From: Pseudomonas lundensis
Lineage (GTDB): Bacteria; Pseudomonadota; Gammaproteobacteria; Pseudomonadales; Pseudomonadaceae
DNA length: 34,234 bases
Reading direction: 5' to 3'
Assembly (NCBI RefSeq): GCF_001042985.1
Contig: NZ_JYKY01000038.1
Span: 1 to 34,234 of the forward strand
In this document: positions 1-8,256 of the stretch, one piece after another
Position numbering within the stretch: the stretch's first letter is position 1
Layout of the letters: every line of letters starts with the position of its first letter
Notes under the pieces: generated by a model
Told to the model about the DNA's origin: nothing
Seen by the model: the letters and a program-made list of their open reading frames with translations, nothing else
Database searches by the model: none
Program-made: the position numbers and the translations under genes

Positions 1-46
1 CGAGGTCGGAAGGCGTTAAAGCAAAGGGAGCAGCGGGACGGGCCAT
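1..46 (-). CDS. IS630-family transposase, N-terminal fragment (left copy)
   Basis: Only the first 15 codons are present, reading MARPAAPFALTPSDL, and the frame runs off the left end. The MARPA start followed by a short proline- and serine-containing segment is typical of IS630-family transposases of Pseudomonas. An in-frame ATG 30 bases further upstream (74-76) is an alternative start. The family name rests on recognising this N-terminus and on the TA at the element edge. The catalytic DDE residues cannot be seen. Confidence 0.65.
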   Translation of the reverse strand, partial: MARPAAPFALTPSDL

Positions 47-126
47 TTGTACAATCAGTCCATGACGTTGGGTCATCACTTTACCGTCGCCTTGATGGAT
101 AGTCGAACTAACCGCTCAGGACACTA
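1..126 (-). mobile_element. 5' end of an IS630-family insertion sequence (left copy, truncated by the window edge)
   Basis: Bases 1-126 are the exact reverse complement of 34108-34233, and the match stops abruptly at a TA dinucleotide (125-126). IS630/Tc1-type elements insert at and duplicate TA, so this edge looks like the element's terminus. Inside it, on the minus strand, begins a reading frame typical of IS630 transposases in Pseudomonas. Only the first part of the element is present; the rest lies outside the window. Confidence 0.8.
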
Positions 127-130
127 GAGT

Positions 131-733
131 TTAAAAACGTGAGGAGCCGTGCGCGTTCCAACAGCACTCCGACCACTCGATCTGAGAGAAATGTGCAGCA
201 AACGATGAGTCCCCCGGGCTGCTGGCAAAAAAGCCGAATTGAACACTCTCCTGCGCATGGAACAGGTGAAACATACGCATCATCATGAAGTCGACACCGT
301 CGACTGAATTTTCGAGAAGAAAGTCACTGCCACGTCGGCTTAAACGATAGTGCATGGTTTGCGTCACACGATCAAAGTTGGCCATGGACCAATCCGAGAA
401 GCCGTTATTCGTCACCACAGAGAACAGCTGCTGGTAGCCATTACTCTGGTACTCAATGCCACTTTTCATCCAGTTGTTTTCGTCCTGATAGATAAACAGG
501 CCGCACTGATCAAAGTAGGTTGTCGAGGTAAAGGCCACCTTGGCTTTTAACGTCCAGAACGGCTCATCACTGGCCAGTACAATGCCGGGTGCATTGTTGT
601 ATTCCAAACCGTAATACGTACCCCGCCAAAAATCGGTGTCCGGTGAGGTGTGAATGACTATTTCACTGTCGGAAAGTGAAAATTGAGCCGGTTTGTTTAT
701 CCATTTCAATGCTGAAATATCAAAATGCTTCAT
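131..733 (-). CDS. DUF1349 domain protein (concanavalin-like beta-sandwich), last gene of the left operon
   Basis: The product is 200 aa with no signal peptide or membrane segment. It has the pattern of DUF1349 (YesU-like) proteins: an N-terminal W followed by a TDFWRGTYYG segment at about residues 33-42, a central CGLFIYQDENNWMKSGIE segment, and a C-terminal FGFFASSPG segment. The family folds as a jelly-roll related to carbohydrate-binding lectins. Its biochemical role is generally unknown, so no reaction is assigned. It starts 3 bases after the HAD gene stops and is surely co-transcribed with it. The stop codon lies only 4 bases from the inserted IS, so the last residues are native but the operon's natural downstream context is lost. 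Base composition is lower in G+C than in the genes from mexE onward. Confidence 0.8.
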   Translation of the reverse strand: MKHFDISALKWINKPAQFSLSDSEIVIHTSPDTDFWRGTYYGLEYNNAPGIVLASDEPFWTLKAKVAFTSTTYFDQCGLFIYQDENNWMKSGIEYQSNGYQQLFSVVTNNGFSDWSMANFDRVTQTMHYRLSRRGSDFLLENSVDGVDFMMMRMFHLFHAQESVQFGFFASSPGDSSFAAHFSQIEWSECCWNAHGSSRF

Positions 734-736
734 TAA

Positions 737-1390
737 TTATTGCCCACACATCCATTGTTTAATTTGATCATGGTGTTCAACACGAATGTCTGTCGCGCTT
801 AGGTTTTGCTGCCCTGAGTTAGGATTCTGATAACCCACACACCGCATTGCCGCTGCCTTGGCAGCGGTCACACCGTGATGCGAGTCTTCAATCACCAGGC
901 ATTGCTCAGGCGCTATGCCAAGCCGCTTTGCGGCCAGCAGGAATATGTCGGGATCAGGTTTGCTGTGCGTGACATCATCGCCACACACCACCGTCTTGAA
1001 GAACGTGAGCAATTGCGTTTTACGCAAAATAATGTCAACCAGTTCTCGGGGTGAAGAAGACGCCACAGCGCACGGTATGCCGGCATTGTTTAACAGGGTT
1101 AGAAGTGCTGACACCCCCGGCATAGCCAACAACGGTTCCTTGGCCAGACGGCTCAACAATTGCGCATGATGTTGAGCCATCAACACCTCAAGGGATTCTG
1201 TCAGTGCGTAATCCTGCTTGATGACACTCCACATATAACGTTGCGTGGTACCGACAAACTTTGACAGTTCGGTTGGGTCCAGCGTAACGCCATAACGCGC
1301 ATAAGAGCGCTGTTCCTGTTCCATGTACAACGGCTCACTGTCGATCAGTACCCCGTCCATATCAAAAATAACGGCTTGAACGTTCCGCAT
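737..1390 (-). CDS. HAD-superfamily phosphatase (beta-phosphoglucomutase-like)
   Basis: The product is 217 aa from the chosen start MRNVQAV. The ATG at 1390-1388 overlaps the stop of the upstream reductase gene (TGATG), which implies translational coupling; a start 15 bases earlier is possible but less natural. HAD motifs are complete: DMDGVLIDSE with the nucleophile and acid/base aspartates at 10 and 12, a VASSS motif II, HSKPDP with the lysine of motif III, and VIEDSHHGV as motif IV. The alpha-helical cap inserted after motif I places it in subfamily IA, with beta-phosphoglucomutase and sugar-phosphate phosphatases. The substrate cannot be read from sequence. Coupling to a RibD-type reductase suggests a phosphorylated ribosyl- or ribityl-pyrimidine; this is inference. 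HAD proteins do serve as the missing phosphatase of riboflavin synthesis in other bacteria. Confidence 0.85.
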   Translation of the reverse strand: MRNVQAVIFDMDGVLIDSEPLYMEQEQRSYARYGVTLDPTELSKFVGTTQRYMWSVIKQDYALTESLEVLMAQHHAQLLSRLAKEPLLAMPGVSALLTLLNNAGIPCAVASSSPRELVDIILRKTQLLTFFKTVVCGDDVTHSKPDPDIFLLAAKRLGIAPEQCLVIEDSHHGVTAAKAAAMRCVGYQNPNSGQQNLSATDIRVEHHDQIKQWMCGQ

Positions 1391-2064
1391 CAGTGCGCAC
1401 TGCACAGTTCATTTTCGCGCTTGAAGTGGAGGAAGTTATAGTGCGTACGCGCTTCAAATGCGTGAAGTTTGAACGCGTTGGTCATGTCAATATCTTGATA
1501 GCCCTCGCCGTCAGTGAGGGTGGTTGTCTCTGAACCACCAATAATGATCGGCAGTTGCATAAGCATGATTTCATCGACCAAATCTAGATTGAACACTTGC
1601 CAATTCAGATGGCCGCCGCCTTCAACCATGATGTGTTTGATGCCTCGCGCTTCCAACAGAGGGAAGAGCTGTTTGAAATCAACGCGGTCAACACCGGAAA
1701 ATATGACTTCTTTCCCTTGCGCGCGGATCTGATCAACCATCGCGTGATCACGCGCCTGTTCAATCGTCACAATAATCGTGTGTTCAGGAGAGCTTAAGAC
1801 TTTAGACGATAAGGAGAAGTCCAGTGAGGCGGTTGGAATGATTCGGATGGGATGACGACCACTGCCAAAGCGGTTATTTAACTGAGGGTCATCCGTCACA
1901 ATGGTGTTGCGCCCCACCATGATGGCATCCACCTCGCCTCGAAACTTATGAATGAAGCGCATGTCTTCATCGTCGAAGTGCTTAAACAAGGGTTTGCTTG
2001 ATGCTTGACTGCCGAGTGTGAGTTTTCCATCAATTGAAACTTGGCTAAATACAGTAACTTTCAT
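1390..2064 (-). CDS. Stand-alone RibD C-terminal-type reductase (dihydrofolate reductase-like fold)
   Basis: The product is 224 aa from the ATG at 2064, which has AAAGGA at proper spacing; a longer frame upstream would overlap the dehydrogenase gene and is not conserved in character. The NADPH-dependent reductase domain of RibD spans the whole protein: a SIDGKLTLG segment near the N-terminus, MVGRNTIVTDDPQLNNR at about 50-66, and MVEGGGHLNWQVF followed by LVDEIML near residue 150-175. There is no cytidine-deaminase domain, so this is not the bifunctional RibD used for riboflavin in Pseudomonas. The architecture is that of archaeal/fungal 2,5-diamino-6-ribosylamino-pyrimidinone 5'-phosphate reductases. 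Its immediate partners (phosphatase, dehydrogenase) suggest a dedicated pyrimidine or pterin-like pathway rather than housekeeping riboflavin synthesis. The general family is secure; the precise substrate is not. Confidence 0.85.
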   Translation of the reverse strand: MKVTVFSQVSIDGKLTLGSQASSKPLFKHFDDEDMRFIHKFRGEVDAIMVGRNTIVTDDPQLNNRFGSGRHPIRIIPTASLDFSLSSKVLSSPEHTIIVTIEQARDHAMVDQIRAQGKEVIFSGVDRVDFKQLFPLLEARGIKHIMVEGGGHLNWQVFNLDLVDEIMLMQLPIIIGGSETTTLTDGEGYQDIDMTNAFKLHAFEARTHYNFLHFKRENELCSAH

Positions 2065-2096
2065 CATAAGTCCTTTAAGTGAATGACGGCTGAGTA

Positions 2097-3119
2097 TTAC
2101 AAGTAGTCTGGATTCGGGGTGAATACGCATTTCACCATGGGTGCAGAAGGGTCATTTAACAGCGCGTCAAACGCTATTGAATACGCCTCCAGTGAATAGC
2201 GATGGGTGACCAGCTTCCCCAGCTCTGGAAGTTTATGAGCTAACCGAATCGCTCGGGGAAAATGCTGGTTGTATTCGCCAGCAGCTATAACGCTGATGGC
2301 ATTCACAAGAAAGTGCTTAACCGGCAGCGAGAATTGATAATTACCGTTAAACCCAAACAACAGGATTCTGCCTGCGCGGCGGACAACCTGAGCGGCTGCG
2401 TCAAGCTGATTGCCGACCGTGTCTATCACGGCATCAAATTTCTCGTGCTCTGGCCTATTTAATTCAAGGGATTGAGGGTGAATGACCGTTAGTCCCAATG
2501 CGCTGGCAAACGCGACACGGAAAGTGTTCAGGTCTGTCGCAACTGTCTCAACCCCCATGGCACGAAGCAGCAACTGCGCCACCAGGCTCATAGGGCCAGA
2601 ACCCAGTAACAAAACGCGCTCCCCCGGCTTGATCGCGGCCTGATCAATGTTGTTCAAAATACAGGCGACCGGTTCAATCAATACACCTGTCTCCCACGTC
2701 ATGTCGTCGGGCAGGCAATGGACAAACCGTTCGCGGGTGATAAAGCGATTGGCAAACGTACCGTGCTTATTCACCCCGGCAATATCGAGCCCCTGCTGAG
2801 CGCCACCGGTGCACAAATGGGTTTGAGCGCTGATACAAGGGGAGCAACTGCCGCAATATTCATTGGGATCTATCACTACGCGCATGCCTGGACGCAGTGT
2901 TTTAACACCCTCACCTACCCTGACAATGATTCCGACCGCTTCATGACCGCGAACACTACCTGTTTGCCCTTCTTCTCTGCCTGCTAAAACGGCCAGATCA
3001 GTTCCGCAAATACCGGACATGACGATGTCGATTTCAACACCATCGGCGGGTAAGGTATGCGTCAACGAATATTCAATCAGCCCTATTGTGTTCGCGCCCA
3101 CCAAACTCAGTGCTTTCAT
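2097..3119 (-). CDS. Zinc-dependent medium-chain alcohol/polyol dehydrogenase, first gene of the left operon
   Basis: The product is 340 aa, normal for the zinc-containing MDR family. Visible catalytic zinc ligands are C38 (in GICGTD), H59-E60 (RGHEAVG) and E149. The structural zinc lobe has four cysteines, C89, C92, C95 and C103. The Rossmann fold carries GSGPM at 173-177, and an aspartate (D196) after the second strand favours NAD over NADP. Members oxidise sugar alcohols, threonine or similar secondary alcohols. No specific substrate motif is recognised. It is followed after 32 bases by the RibD-type reductase on the same strand and is the probable promoter-proximal gene. The Shine-Dalgarno is weak (AAGG about 12 bases upstream), so the exact start is less sure than the function. 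Confidence 0.85.
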   Translation of the reverse strand: MKALSLVGANTIGLIEYSLTHTLPADGVEIDIVMSGICGTDLAVLAGREEGQTGSVRGHEAVGIIVRVGEGVKTLRPGMRVVIDPNEYCGSCSPCISAQTHLCTGGAQQGLDIAGVNKHGTFANRFITRERFVHCLPDDMTWETGVLIEPVACILNNIDQAAIKPGERVLLLGSGPMSLVAQLLLRAMGVETVATDLNTFRVAFASALGLTVIHPQSLELNRPEHEKFDAVIDTVGNQLDAAAQVVRRAGRILLFGFNGNYQFSLPVKHFLVNAISVIAAGEYNQHFPRAIRLAHKLPELGKLVTHRYSLEAYSIAFDALLNDPSAPMVKCVFTPNPDYL

Positions 3120-3816
3120 AAATCATTAAAACCTTACGGCATTGCCAGTGAAATACGCAGTCAGTCACGACGTGCGCGAGTTATTCATAGTGAATTCGAG
3201 TGATGCCGGTGCAACCCAAAGCGGCGACAGTGTGCAGTCGAGGGATATTAAATTTCATTCGCCCAAGATTTACGGGGTAATTCAAAATAGTGCTGTATGT
3301 TTCAAGTTGCTGTCAGATTAGTGGCTATTGTGGATTGCTCCCGACTGTTTCAATGTCAGGTGAACAATACCTGCGCACGTTAGATCGAATGAACGCACTC
3401 AAATAGTTACAGTTTCCGTACTCGCACCCTTGTTATTTGAACTGTATTGAGTCTTGGACTTTTATTGGCGGTTTCAAGAAAGAGTGCCAGGGCGACGTCT
3501 TCTTCTCATAAGTCTTTGCGTCAAACAAGGCGGTTGGGGCGCGCGAATTTCGATAAAACCCGCAGAGTCGGGCATGGCTCTGCCGTTCCCTGGCTCAAGA
3601 AGGTGCTGACAGGGGTGTTCGGTTGCAATGCTCCGCCAACCCCAGCCATGACAGAAAATTTAATTGATAGCCCCCTAACAAAAAGCGCAGGCTAGAGGGC
3701 TTGGCTCGGGTTTATATCATTCCGGATGATAATGACCTTCGCTGGGTTCGATTCGTGCGCCAGCACATGCGCCAGCATTATCCGTCCCATCTCAACAGAT
3801 TGGCGGACTCCCCCTC
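3120..3816. other. 697-base intergenic region between the divergent left operon and mexE
   Basis: No convincing gene is seen. The part next to the dehydrogenase (3120-3440) is AT-rich and should hold that operon's promoter. Further right there is a hairpin with 6-bp arms (3562-3567 and 3578-3583), a palindrome at 3715-3731 and a direct repeat at 3756-3777 just before mexE. The LysR activator gene mexT, which precedes mexE in P. aeruginosa, is absent. A 60-codon open stretch at about 3671-3850 (plus) has a segment reading DNDLRWVRFVR that faintly recalls the end of a LysR-type protein, but this is too short to call. Confidence 0.6.
3715..3731. promoter_or_regulatory. Palindrome upstream of mexE, possible operator
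   Basis: TATCAT and ATGATA form perfect 6-bp arms around TCCGG, 86 bases before the mexE start. The size and position fit a dimeric regulator site. No regulator is assigned, and the sequence does not match the nod-box-like site of MexT as I know it. Confidence 0.35.
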
Positions 3817-5061
3817 ATGGAACGGTCACTTAAACATTTGCGCTTCCCACTGGCCGCTTTGGCCATCGTGGTGATGAGTGCATGCGGCAAAACCCCTCAA
3901 GCGACTGCCCCCGCGCCCGCTGCGAAAGTCAGTGTGGCCAAGGTGCTTGAGCAACCCGTTAATGAATGGGACGAGTTCACCGGTCGTCTTGAGGCGCAGG
4001 AAACGGTCGAGATTCGCCCTCGCGTGTCAGGCCAGATCGATCAGGTCGCCTTCACCGAAGGTGCGTTGGTGAAGAAAGGCGACGTCCTGTTCCAGATCGA
4101 CCCGCGTCCGTTTCAGGCACATGTTCGCCGCCTCGAAGCCCAGCTCCAACAAGCCCGCGCCAACGCCACCCGCAGCGAAAATGAAGCCCAGCGCGGCGAA
4201 CGCCTGCGCCAAAGCAATGCCATTTCCGCAGAGCTGGCAGATTCGCGCAGCTCCGCGTCACAGCAAGCGCGCGCCGCCGTCGCGGCTGTGCAGGCCGAGC
4301 TGGACCTGGCCAAGCTGAACCTGAGCTTTACCCGCGTCACCTCCCCGATAAGCGGGCGTGTGAGCCGCGCGCAAATCACGGCGGGCAATATCGTGACAGC
4401 GGATGTCACGCCGCTGACCAGCGTGGTTTCTACCGACAAGGTGTACGCCTACTTTGATGCCGATGAGCGCGTATTCCTCAAGTACACCCAACTGGCCCGC
4501 CAAGGCCAGCGCGGCCAGACCACGCCGGTGTACCTGGGCCTGTCCAATGAGGACGGCAACCCGCACTTGGGCCACATGAACTTCGTCGACAACCAGGTCA
4601 ACCCCAAAACCGGCACCATCCGTGGTCGTGCGGTGTTCGACAACGCCGACGGCAGCTTCACGCCGGGGCTGTACGCGCGCCTGAAGCTGGTGGGCAGCGG
4701 TACCTACTCGGCCGTGCTGATCAACGACGAAGCGGTCGGCACTGACTTGGGCAAGAAGTTCGTGCTGGTCGTGGATGGCGATAACAAGTCGATCTACCGC
4801 GCTGTGGAGCTGGGCCCGAAAATCGAAGGGTTGCGCATCGTGCGTAACGGCCTGCACAAGGACGACACCATCGTCGTCAAAGGGTTGCAGCGGGTGCGTC
4901 CCGGCTCGCCGGTCACCCCTGAAATGATCCCGATGGCCACCGAACAAACCCTCGCCGCACTGGCACTTCAACGACAAGCCCTGGAAGCCAGCAACCTGCC
5001 CCCAGTCAAGCCCGCCAACGGCGCGCCAAAGCTGGCCGGTGTCGCGACTCCTCGTGGTTAA
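3817..5061 (+). CDS. mexE: MexE-type periplasmic adaptor (membrane fusion) lipoprotein of an RND efflux pump
   Basis: The product is 414 aa. An N-terminal signal peptide ends in the lipobox VMSAC with C23 as the lipidated cysteine, so the protein is anchored to the outer face of the inner membrane. The family order is visible: a lipoyl-like half-motif around residues 60-95 (RPRVSGQIDQVAFTEGALVKKGD), an alpha-helical hairpin at about 100-165 rich in A, Q and R, a second lipoyl half (SPISGRVSRAQITAGN), then beta-barrel and membrane-proximal domains with VNPKTGTIRGRAVF and FTPGLYARLKL. It closely resembles P. aeruginosa MexE along its length. It joins MexF to OprN in a pump that exports chloramphenicol, fluoroquinolones, trimethoprim and quorum-sensing precursors in P. 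aeruginosa. mexF follows after 15 bases. Confidence 0.93.
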   Translation: MERSLKHLRFPLAALAIVVMSACGKTPQATAPAPAAKVSVAKVLEQPVNEWDEFTGRLEAQETVEIRPRVSGQIDQVAFTEGALVKKGDVLFQIDPRPFQAHVRRLEAQLQQARANATRSENEAQRGERLRQSNAISAELADSRSSASQQARAAVAAVQAELDLAKLNLSFTRVTSPISGRVSRAQITAGNIVTADVTPLTSVVSTDKVYAYFDADERVFLKYTQLARQGQRGQTTPVYLGLSNEDGNPHLGHMNFVDNQVNPKTGTIRGRAVFDNADGSFTPGLYARLKLVGSGTYSAVLINDEAVGTDLGKKFVLVVDGDNKSIYRAVELGPKIEGLRIVRNGLHKDDTIVVKGLQRVRPGSPVTPEMIPMATEQTLAALALQRQALEASNLPPVKPANGAPKLAGVATPRG

Positions 5062-5076
5062 GGGACGATAACTCCG

Positions 5077-8000
5077 ATGAATTTTTCCCAGTTTTTCATT
5101 CAGCGGCCGATTTTCGCCGCTGTGCTTTCCCTGCTGATCCTGATTGCGGGCGGCATTTCGCTGTTCCAGTTGCCGATCAGTGAATACCCCGAAGTCGTGC
5201 CGCCTACGGTTGTCGTGCACGCCAACTTCCCGGGTGCCAACCCGAAAGTGATCGGTGAAACCGTGGCTGCGCCGCTGGAACAGGCCATCACCGGCGTGGA
5301 AAACATGTTGTACATGTCTTCCCAGTCCACGGCCGACGGCAAAATCACGCTGACCATTACCTTCGCGCTGGGCACTGACCTGGACAACGCGCAGGTGCAG
5401 GTGCAAAACCGTGTGACCCGCACCCAGCCCAAGTTGCCCGAAGAAGTCACGCGCATTGGTATTACTGTCGACAAGGCCTCGCCTGACTTGACGATGGTGG
5501 TGCATTTGACCTCGCCGGATCAGCGCTACGACATGCTGTACCTGTCCAACTACGCCATCCTTAACATCAAGGACGAACTGGCGCGCCTCAATGGTATTGG
5601 CGACGTGCAAATGTTCGGCATGGGCGATTACTCGCTGCGTGTCTGGCTGGACCCGAACAAAACCGCGTCACGCAATCTGACCGCGACCGATGTGGTCACC
5701 GCCATTCGCGAACAGAACCGTCAGGTCGCGGCCGGTGCCTTGGGCGCGCCCCCTGCCCCGAATGCCACCAGCTTTCAGTTGTCGGTCAACACCCAGGGAC
5801 GGCTGGTCACTGAAGAAGAATTCCAGAACATCATCATTCGCTCCGGTGACGATGGTCAGATCACCCGCCTCAAAGACATCGCCCGGGTGGAGCTGGGCTC
5901 CAGTCAATATGCCTTGCGTTCGTTGCTCAACAACCAGCCCGCAGTGGCGCTGCCGATCTTCCAGCGGCCGGGCTCCAACGCCATTGATATTTCGAACGAC
6001 GTGCGGGCGAAGATGGCCGAGCTCAAGCAGAGCTTCCCCGAAGGCATGGACTTCGACATCGTCTACGACCCGACCATCTTTGTGCGCGGCTCCATCGAGG
6101 CCGTGGTTCACACCCTGTTCGAAGCCCTGATCCTCGTGGTGCTGGTGGTCATTCTGTTCCTGCAGACCTGGCGCGCCTCGATCATCCCGCTGGTGGCCGT
6201 GCCTGTTTCGTTGATCGGCACCTTTGCCGTGATGCACCTGTTCGGCTTCTCGCTCAACGCGTTGTCGCTGTTCGGGTTGGTGTTGGCCATCGGTATCGTG
6301 GTCGACGACGCGATCGTGGTGGTGGAAAACGTCGAACGTAACATCGAGCTGGGGCTTAATCCGGTCGACGCCACCAAGCGTGCGATGCGCGAAGTGACCG
6401 GCCCGATCATCGCCACGGCGTTGGTGCTGTGCGCCGTGTTTGTGCCCGCCGCCTTTATTTCTGGCCTGACCGGCCAGTTCTATAAACAATTCGCGCTGAC
6501 CATCGCCATCTCCACGGTGATCTCGGCATTCAACTCGCTGACCCTGTCTCCGGCGCTGGCCGCGGTGCTCCTCAAAGGCCATCATGCGCCAAAAGACCGT
6601 TTTACCCACCTGCTCGATCGCCTGTTCGGCGGCTGGCTGTTTGGTCCATTCAACCGCTTCTTCGTCAAGGCCAGTCATGGTTATGTCGGGGCGGTACGCC
6701 GGATCATCCGTGGCAGCGGTATCGCGATGTTGCTGTATGCAGGCTTGATGGTGCTGACGTGGGTCGGTTTTGCTCACACGCCGACCGGTTTCGTTCCCCC
6801 GCAAGACAAACAGTACCTGGTGGCTTTTGCGCAACTGCCGGATGCCGCAAGCCTGGATCGCACGGAAGCGGTGATCAAGCGCATGTCCGAAATCGCCCTC
6901 AAGCAACCCGGCGTGGCGAACTCCGTGGCATTCCCGGGCCTGTCGATCAACGGCTTCACCAACAGCCCCAACAGCGGCATCGTGTTCACCCCGCTCAAGC
7001 CCTTTGATGAGCGCAAGGACCCGAGCCAGTCGGCAGCAGCGATTGCCGCAGCCTTGAATGCGCAATTCGCTGACATTCAGGATGCCTACATCGCAATCTT
7101 CCCGCCGCCGCCAGTGCAGGGGCTGGGCACCATTGGCGGTTTCCGCCTGCAAGTCGAAGACCGCGGCAACCTGGGCTATGACGAGCTGTACAAAGAAGTG
7201 CAGAACATGATCACCAAGAGCCAGAACGTGCCTGAACTGGCGGGTTTGTTCACCAGTTATCAAGTGAACGTGCCGCAAGTGGACGCCGCCATCGACCGCG
7301 AAAAAGCCAAGACTCACGGTGTGGCCATCAGTGACATCTTCGACACGCTACAGATCTATCTGGGTTCGCTGTATGCCAACGACTTCAACCGCTTTGGCCG
7401 TACTTATCAAGTCAACGTGCAGGCTGAGCAGCAGTTCCGCCTGGCACCTGAGCAGATCGGTCAGTTGAAAGTGCGTAATAACAAGGGCGACATGATCCCG
7501 CTGGCGACCTTTATCAAGGTCAGCGACACCGCCGGTCCCGACCGGGTGATGCATTACAACGGTTTTGTCACCGCCGAGATCAACGGCGCAGCAGCACCGG
7601 GCTACAGCTCGGGTCAGGCTGAAGCCGCGATTGAAAAATTGCTCAAGGAAGAACTGCCTAATGGCATGACCTACGAGTGGACCGAGCTGACTTATCAGCA
7701 AATTCTGTCAGGCAATACTGCGTTGTTTGTATTCCCGCTCTGCGTACTGCTGGCGTTTTTGGTACTCGCCGCGCAGTACGAAAGCTGGAGCCTGCCGCTG
7801 GCGGTGATCCTGATCGTGCCCATGACCCTGCTGTCGGCGATTACCGGGGTGATTATGTCCGGCGGTGACAACAACATCTTTACCCAGATCGGCTTGATCG
7901 TACTGGTCGGACTGGCGTGCAAAAACGCGATTCTGATTGTCGAGTTCGCCAAGGACAAACAGGAAGAAGGCCTCGACCCGCTGGCGGCGGTACTGGAAGC

Positions 8001-8256
8001 CTGCCGCCTGCGTCTGCGGCCGATTCTGATGACCTCGTTCGCGTTCATCATGGGCGTGGTGCCCTTGGTGCTGTCGAGCGGCGCGGGTGCGGAAATGCGC
8101 CATGCCATGGGCGTCGCGGTGTTCTCCGGGATGCTGGGCGTGACCTTCTTCGGCTTGCTCCTGACCCCGGTGTTCTACGTGTTGATCCGCCGCTACGTGG
8201 AGCGCAGTCAAGCGCGCAAAGCCGCCCGGCACATGAAGCTGGAGTCCCAACAATGA
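5077..8256 (+). CDS. mexF: MexF-type RND multidrug efflux transporter
   Basis: The product is 1059 aa, the usual length of HAE1-family RND pumps. It begins MNFSQFFIQRPIFAAVLSLL, the conserved amphipathic helix and first membrane span. Two repeats are seen, each with a large periplasmic loop and a group of membrane spans. The proton-relay aspartate pair lies in the fourth span (GIVVDDAIVVVENVERN, about residue 406), and the matching lysine is in GLACKNAILIVEFAKD near residue 945. The protein is a proton-driven antiporter in the inner membrane that captures drugs from periplasm and membrane. Identity as MexF rather than MexB/MexD follows from its placement between MexE-like and OprN-like genes and from sequence resemblance. 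Its stop codon overlaps the oprN start (ATGA), so the two are translationally coupled. Confidence 0.93.
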   Translation: MNFSQFFIQRPIFAAVLSLLILIAGGISLFQLPISEYPEVVPPTVVVHANFPGANPKVIGETVAAPLEQAITGVENMLYMSSQSTADGKITLTITFALGTDLDNAQVQVQNRVTRTQPKLPEEVTRIGITVDKASPDLTMVVHLTSPDQRYDMLYLSNYAILNIKDELARLNGIGDVQMFGMGDYSLRVWLDPNKTASRNLTATDVVTAIREQNRQVAAGALGAPPAPNATSFQLSVNTQGRLVTEEEFQNIIIRSGDDGQITRLKDIARVELGSSQYALRSLLNNQPAVALPIFQRPGSNAIDISNDVRAKMAELKQSFPEGMDFDIVYDPTIFVRGSIEAVVHTLFEALILVVLVVILFLQTWRASIIPLVAVPVSLIGTFAVMHLFGFSLNALSLFGLVLAIGIVVDDAIVVVENVERNIELGLNPVDATKRAMREVTGPIIATALVLCAVFVPAAFISGLTGQFYKQFALTIAISTVISAFNSLTLSPALAAVLLKGHHAPKDRFTHLLDRLFGGWLFGPFNRFFVKASHGYVGAVRRIIRGSGIAMLLYAGLMVLTWVGFAHTPTGFVPPQDKQYLVAFAQLPDAASLDRTEAVIKRMSEIALKQPGVANSVAFPGLSINGFTNSPNSGIVFTPLKPFDERKDPSQSAAAIAAALNAQFADIQDAYIAIFPPPPVQGLGTIGGFRLQVEDRGNLGYDELYKEVQNMITKSQNVPELAGLFTSYQVNVPQVDAAIDREKAKTHGVAISDIFDTLQIYLGSLYANDFNRFGRTYQVNVQAEQQFRLAPEQIGQLKVRNNKGDMIPLATFIKVSDTAGPDRVMHYNGFVTAEINGAAAPGYSSGQAEAAIEKLLKEELPNGMTYEWTELTYQQILSGNTALFVFPLCVLLAFLVLAAQYESWSLPLAVILIVPMTLLSAITGVIMSGGDNNIFTQIGLIVLVGLACKNAILIVEFAKDKQEEGLDPLAAVLEACRLRLRPILMTSFAFIMGVVPLVLSSGAGAEMRHAMGVAVFSGMLGVTFFGLLLTPVFYVLIRRYVERSQARKAARHMKLESQQ

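Noticed and set aside
3447..3695. An 82-codon open frame before mexE
   Set aside because: No ribosome site, biased low-complexity composition, no recognisable domain.
3650..3816. MexT nod-box-like activator site
   Set aside because: I looked for the ATCA...GTCGAT...ACYAT-like pattern and did not find a convincing match.
4258..7317. Long minus-strand open frames (450 and 549 codons) opposite mexE and mexF
   Set aside because: These are typical antisense shadows of GC-rich coding DNA, rich in H, R, Q and G with no domains.
7917..8252. N-terminal extension of oprN into mexF
   Set aside because: The frame is open but lacks a signal peptide there; the lipoprotein signal begins at the ATG at 8253.
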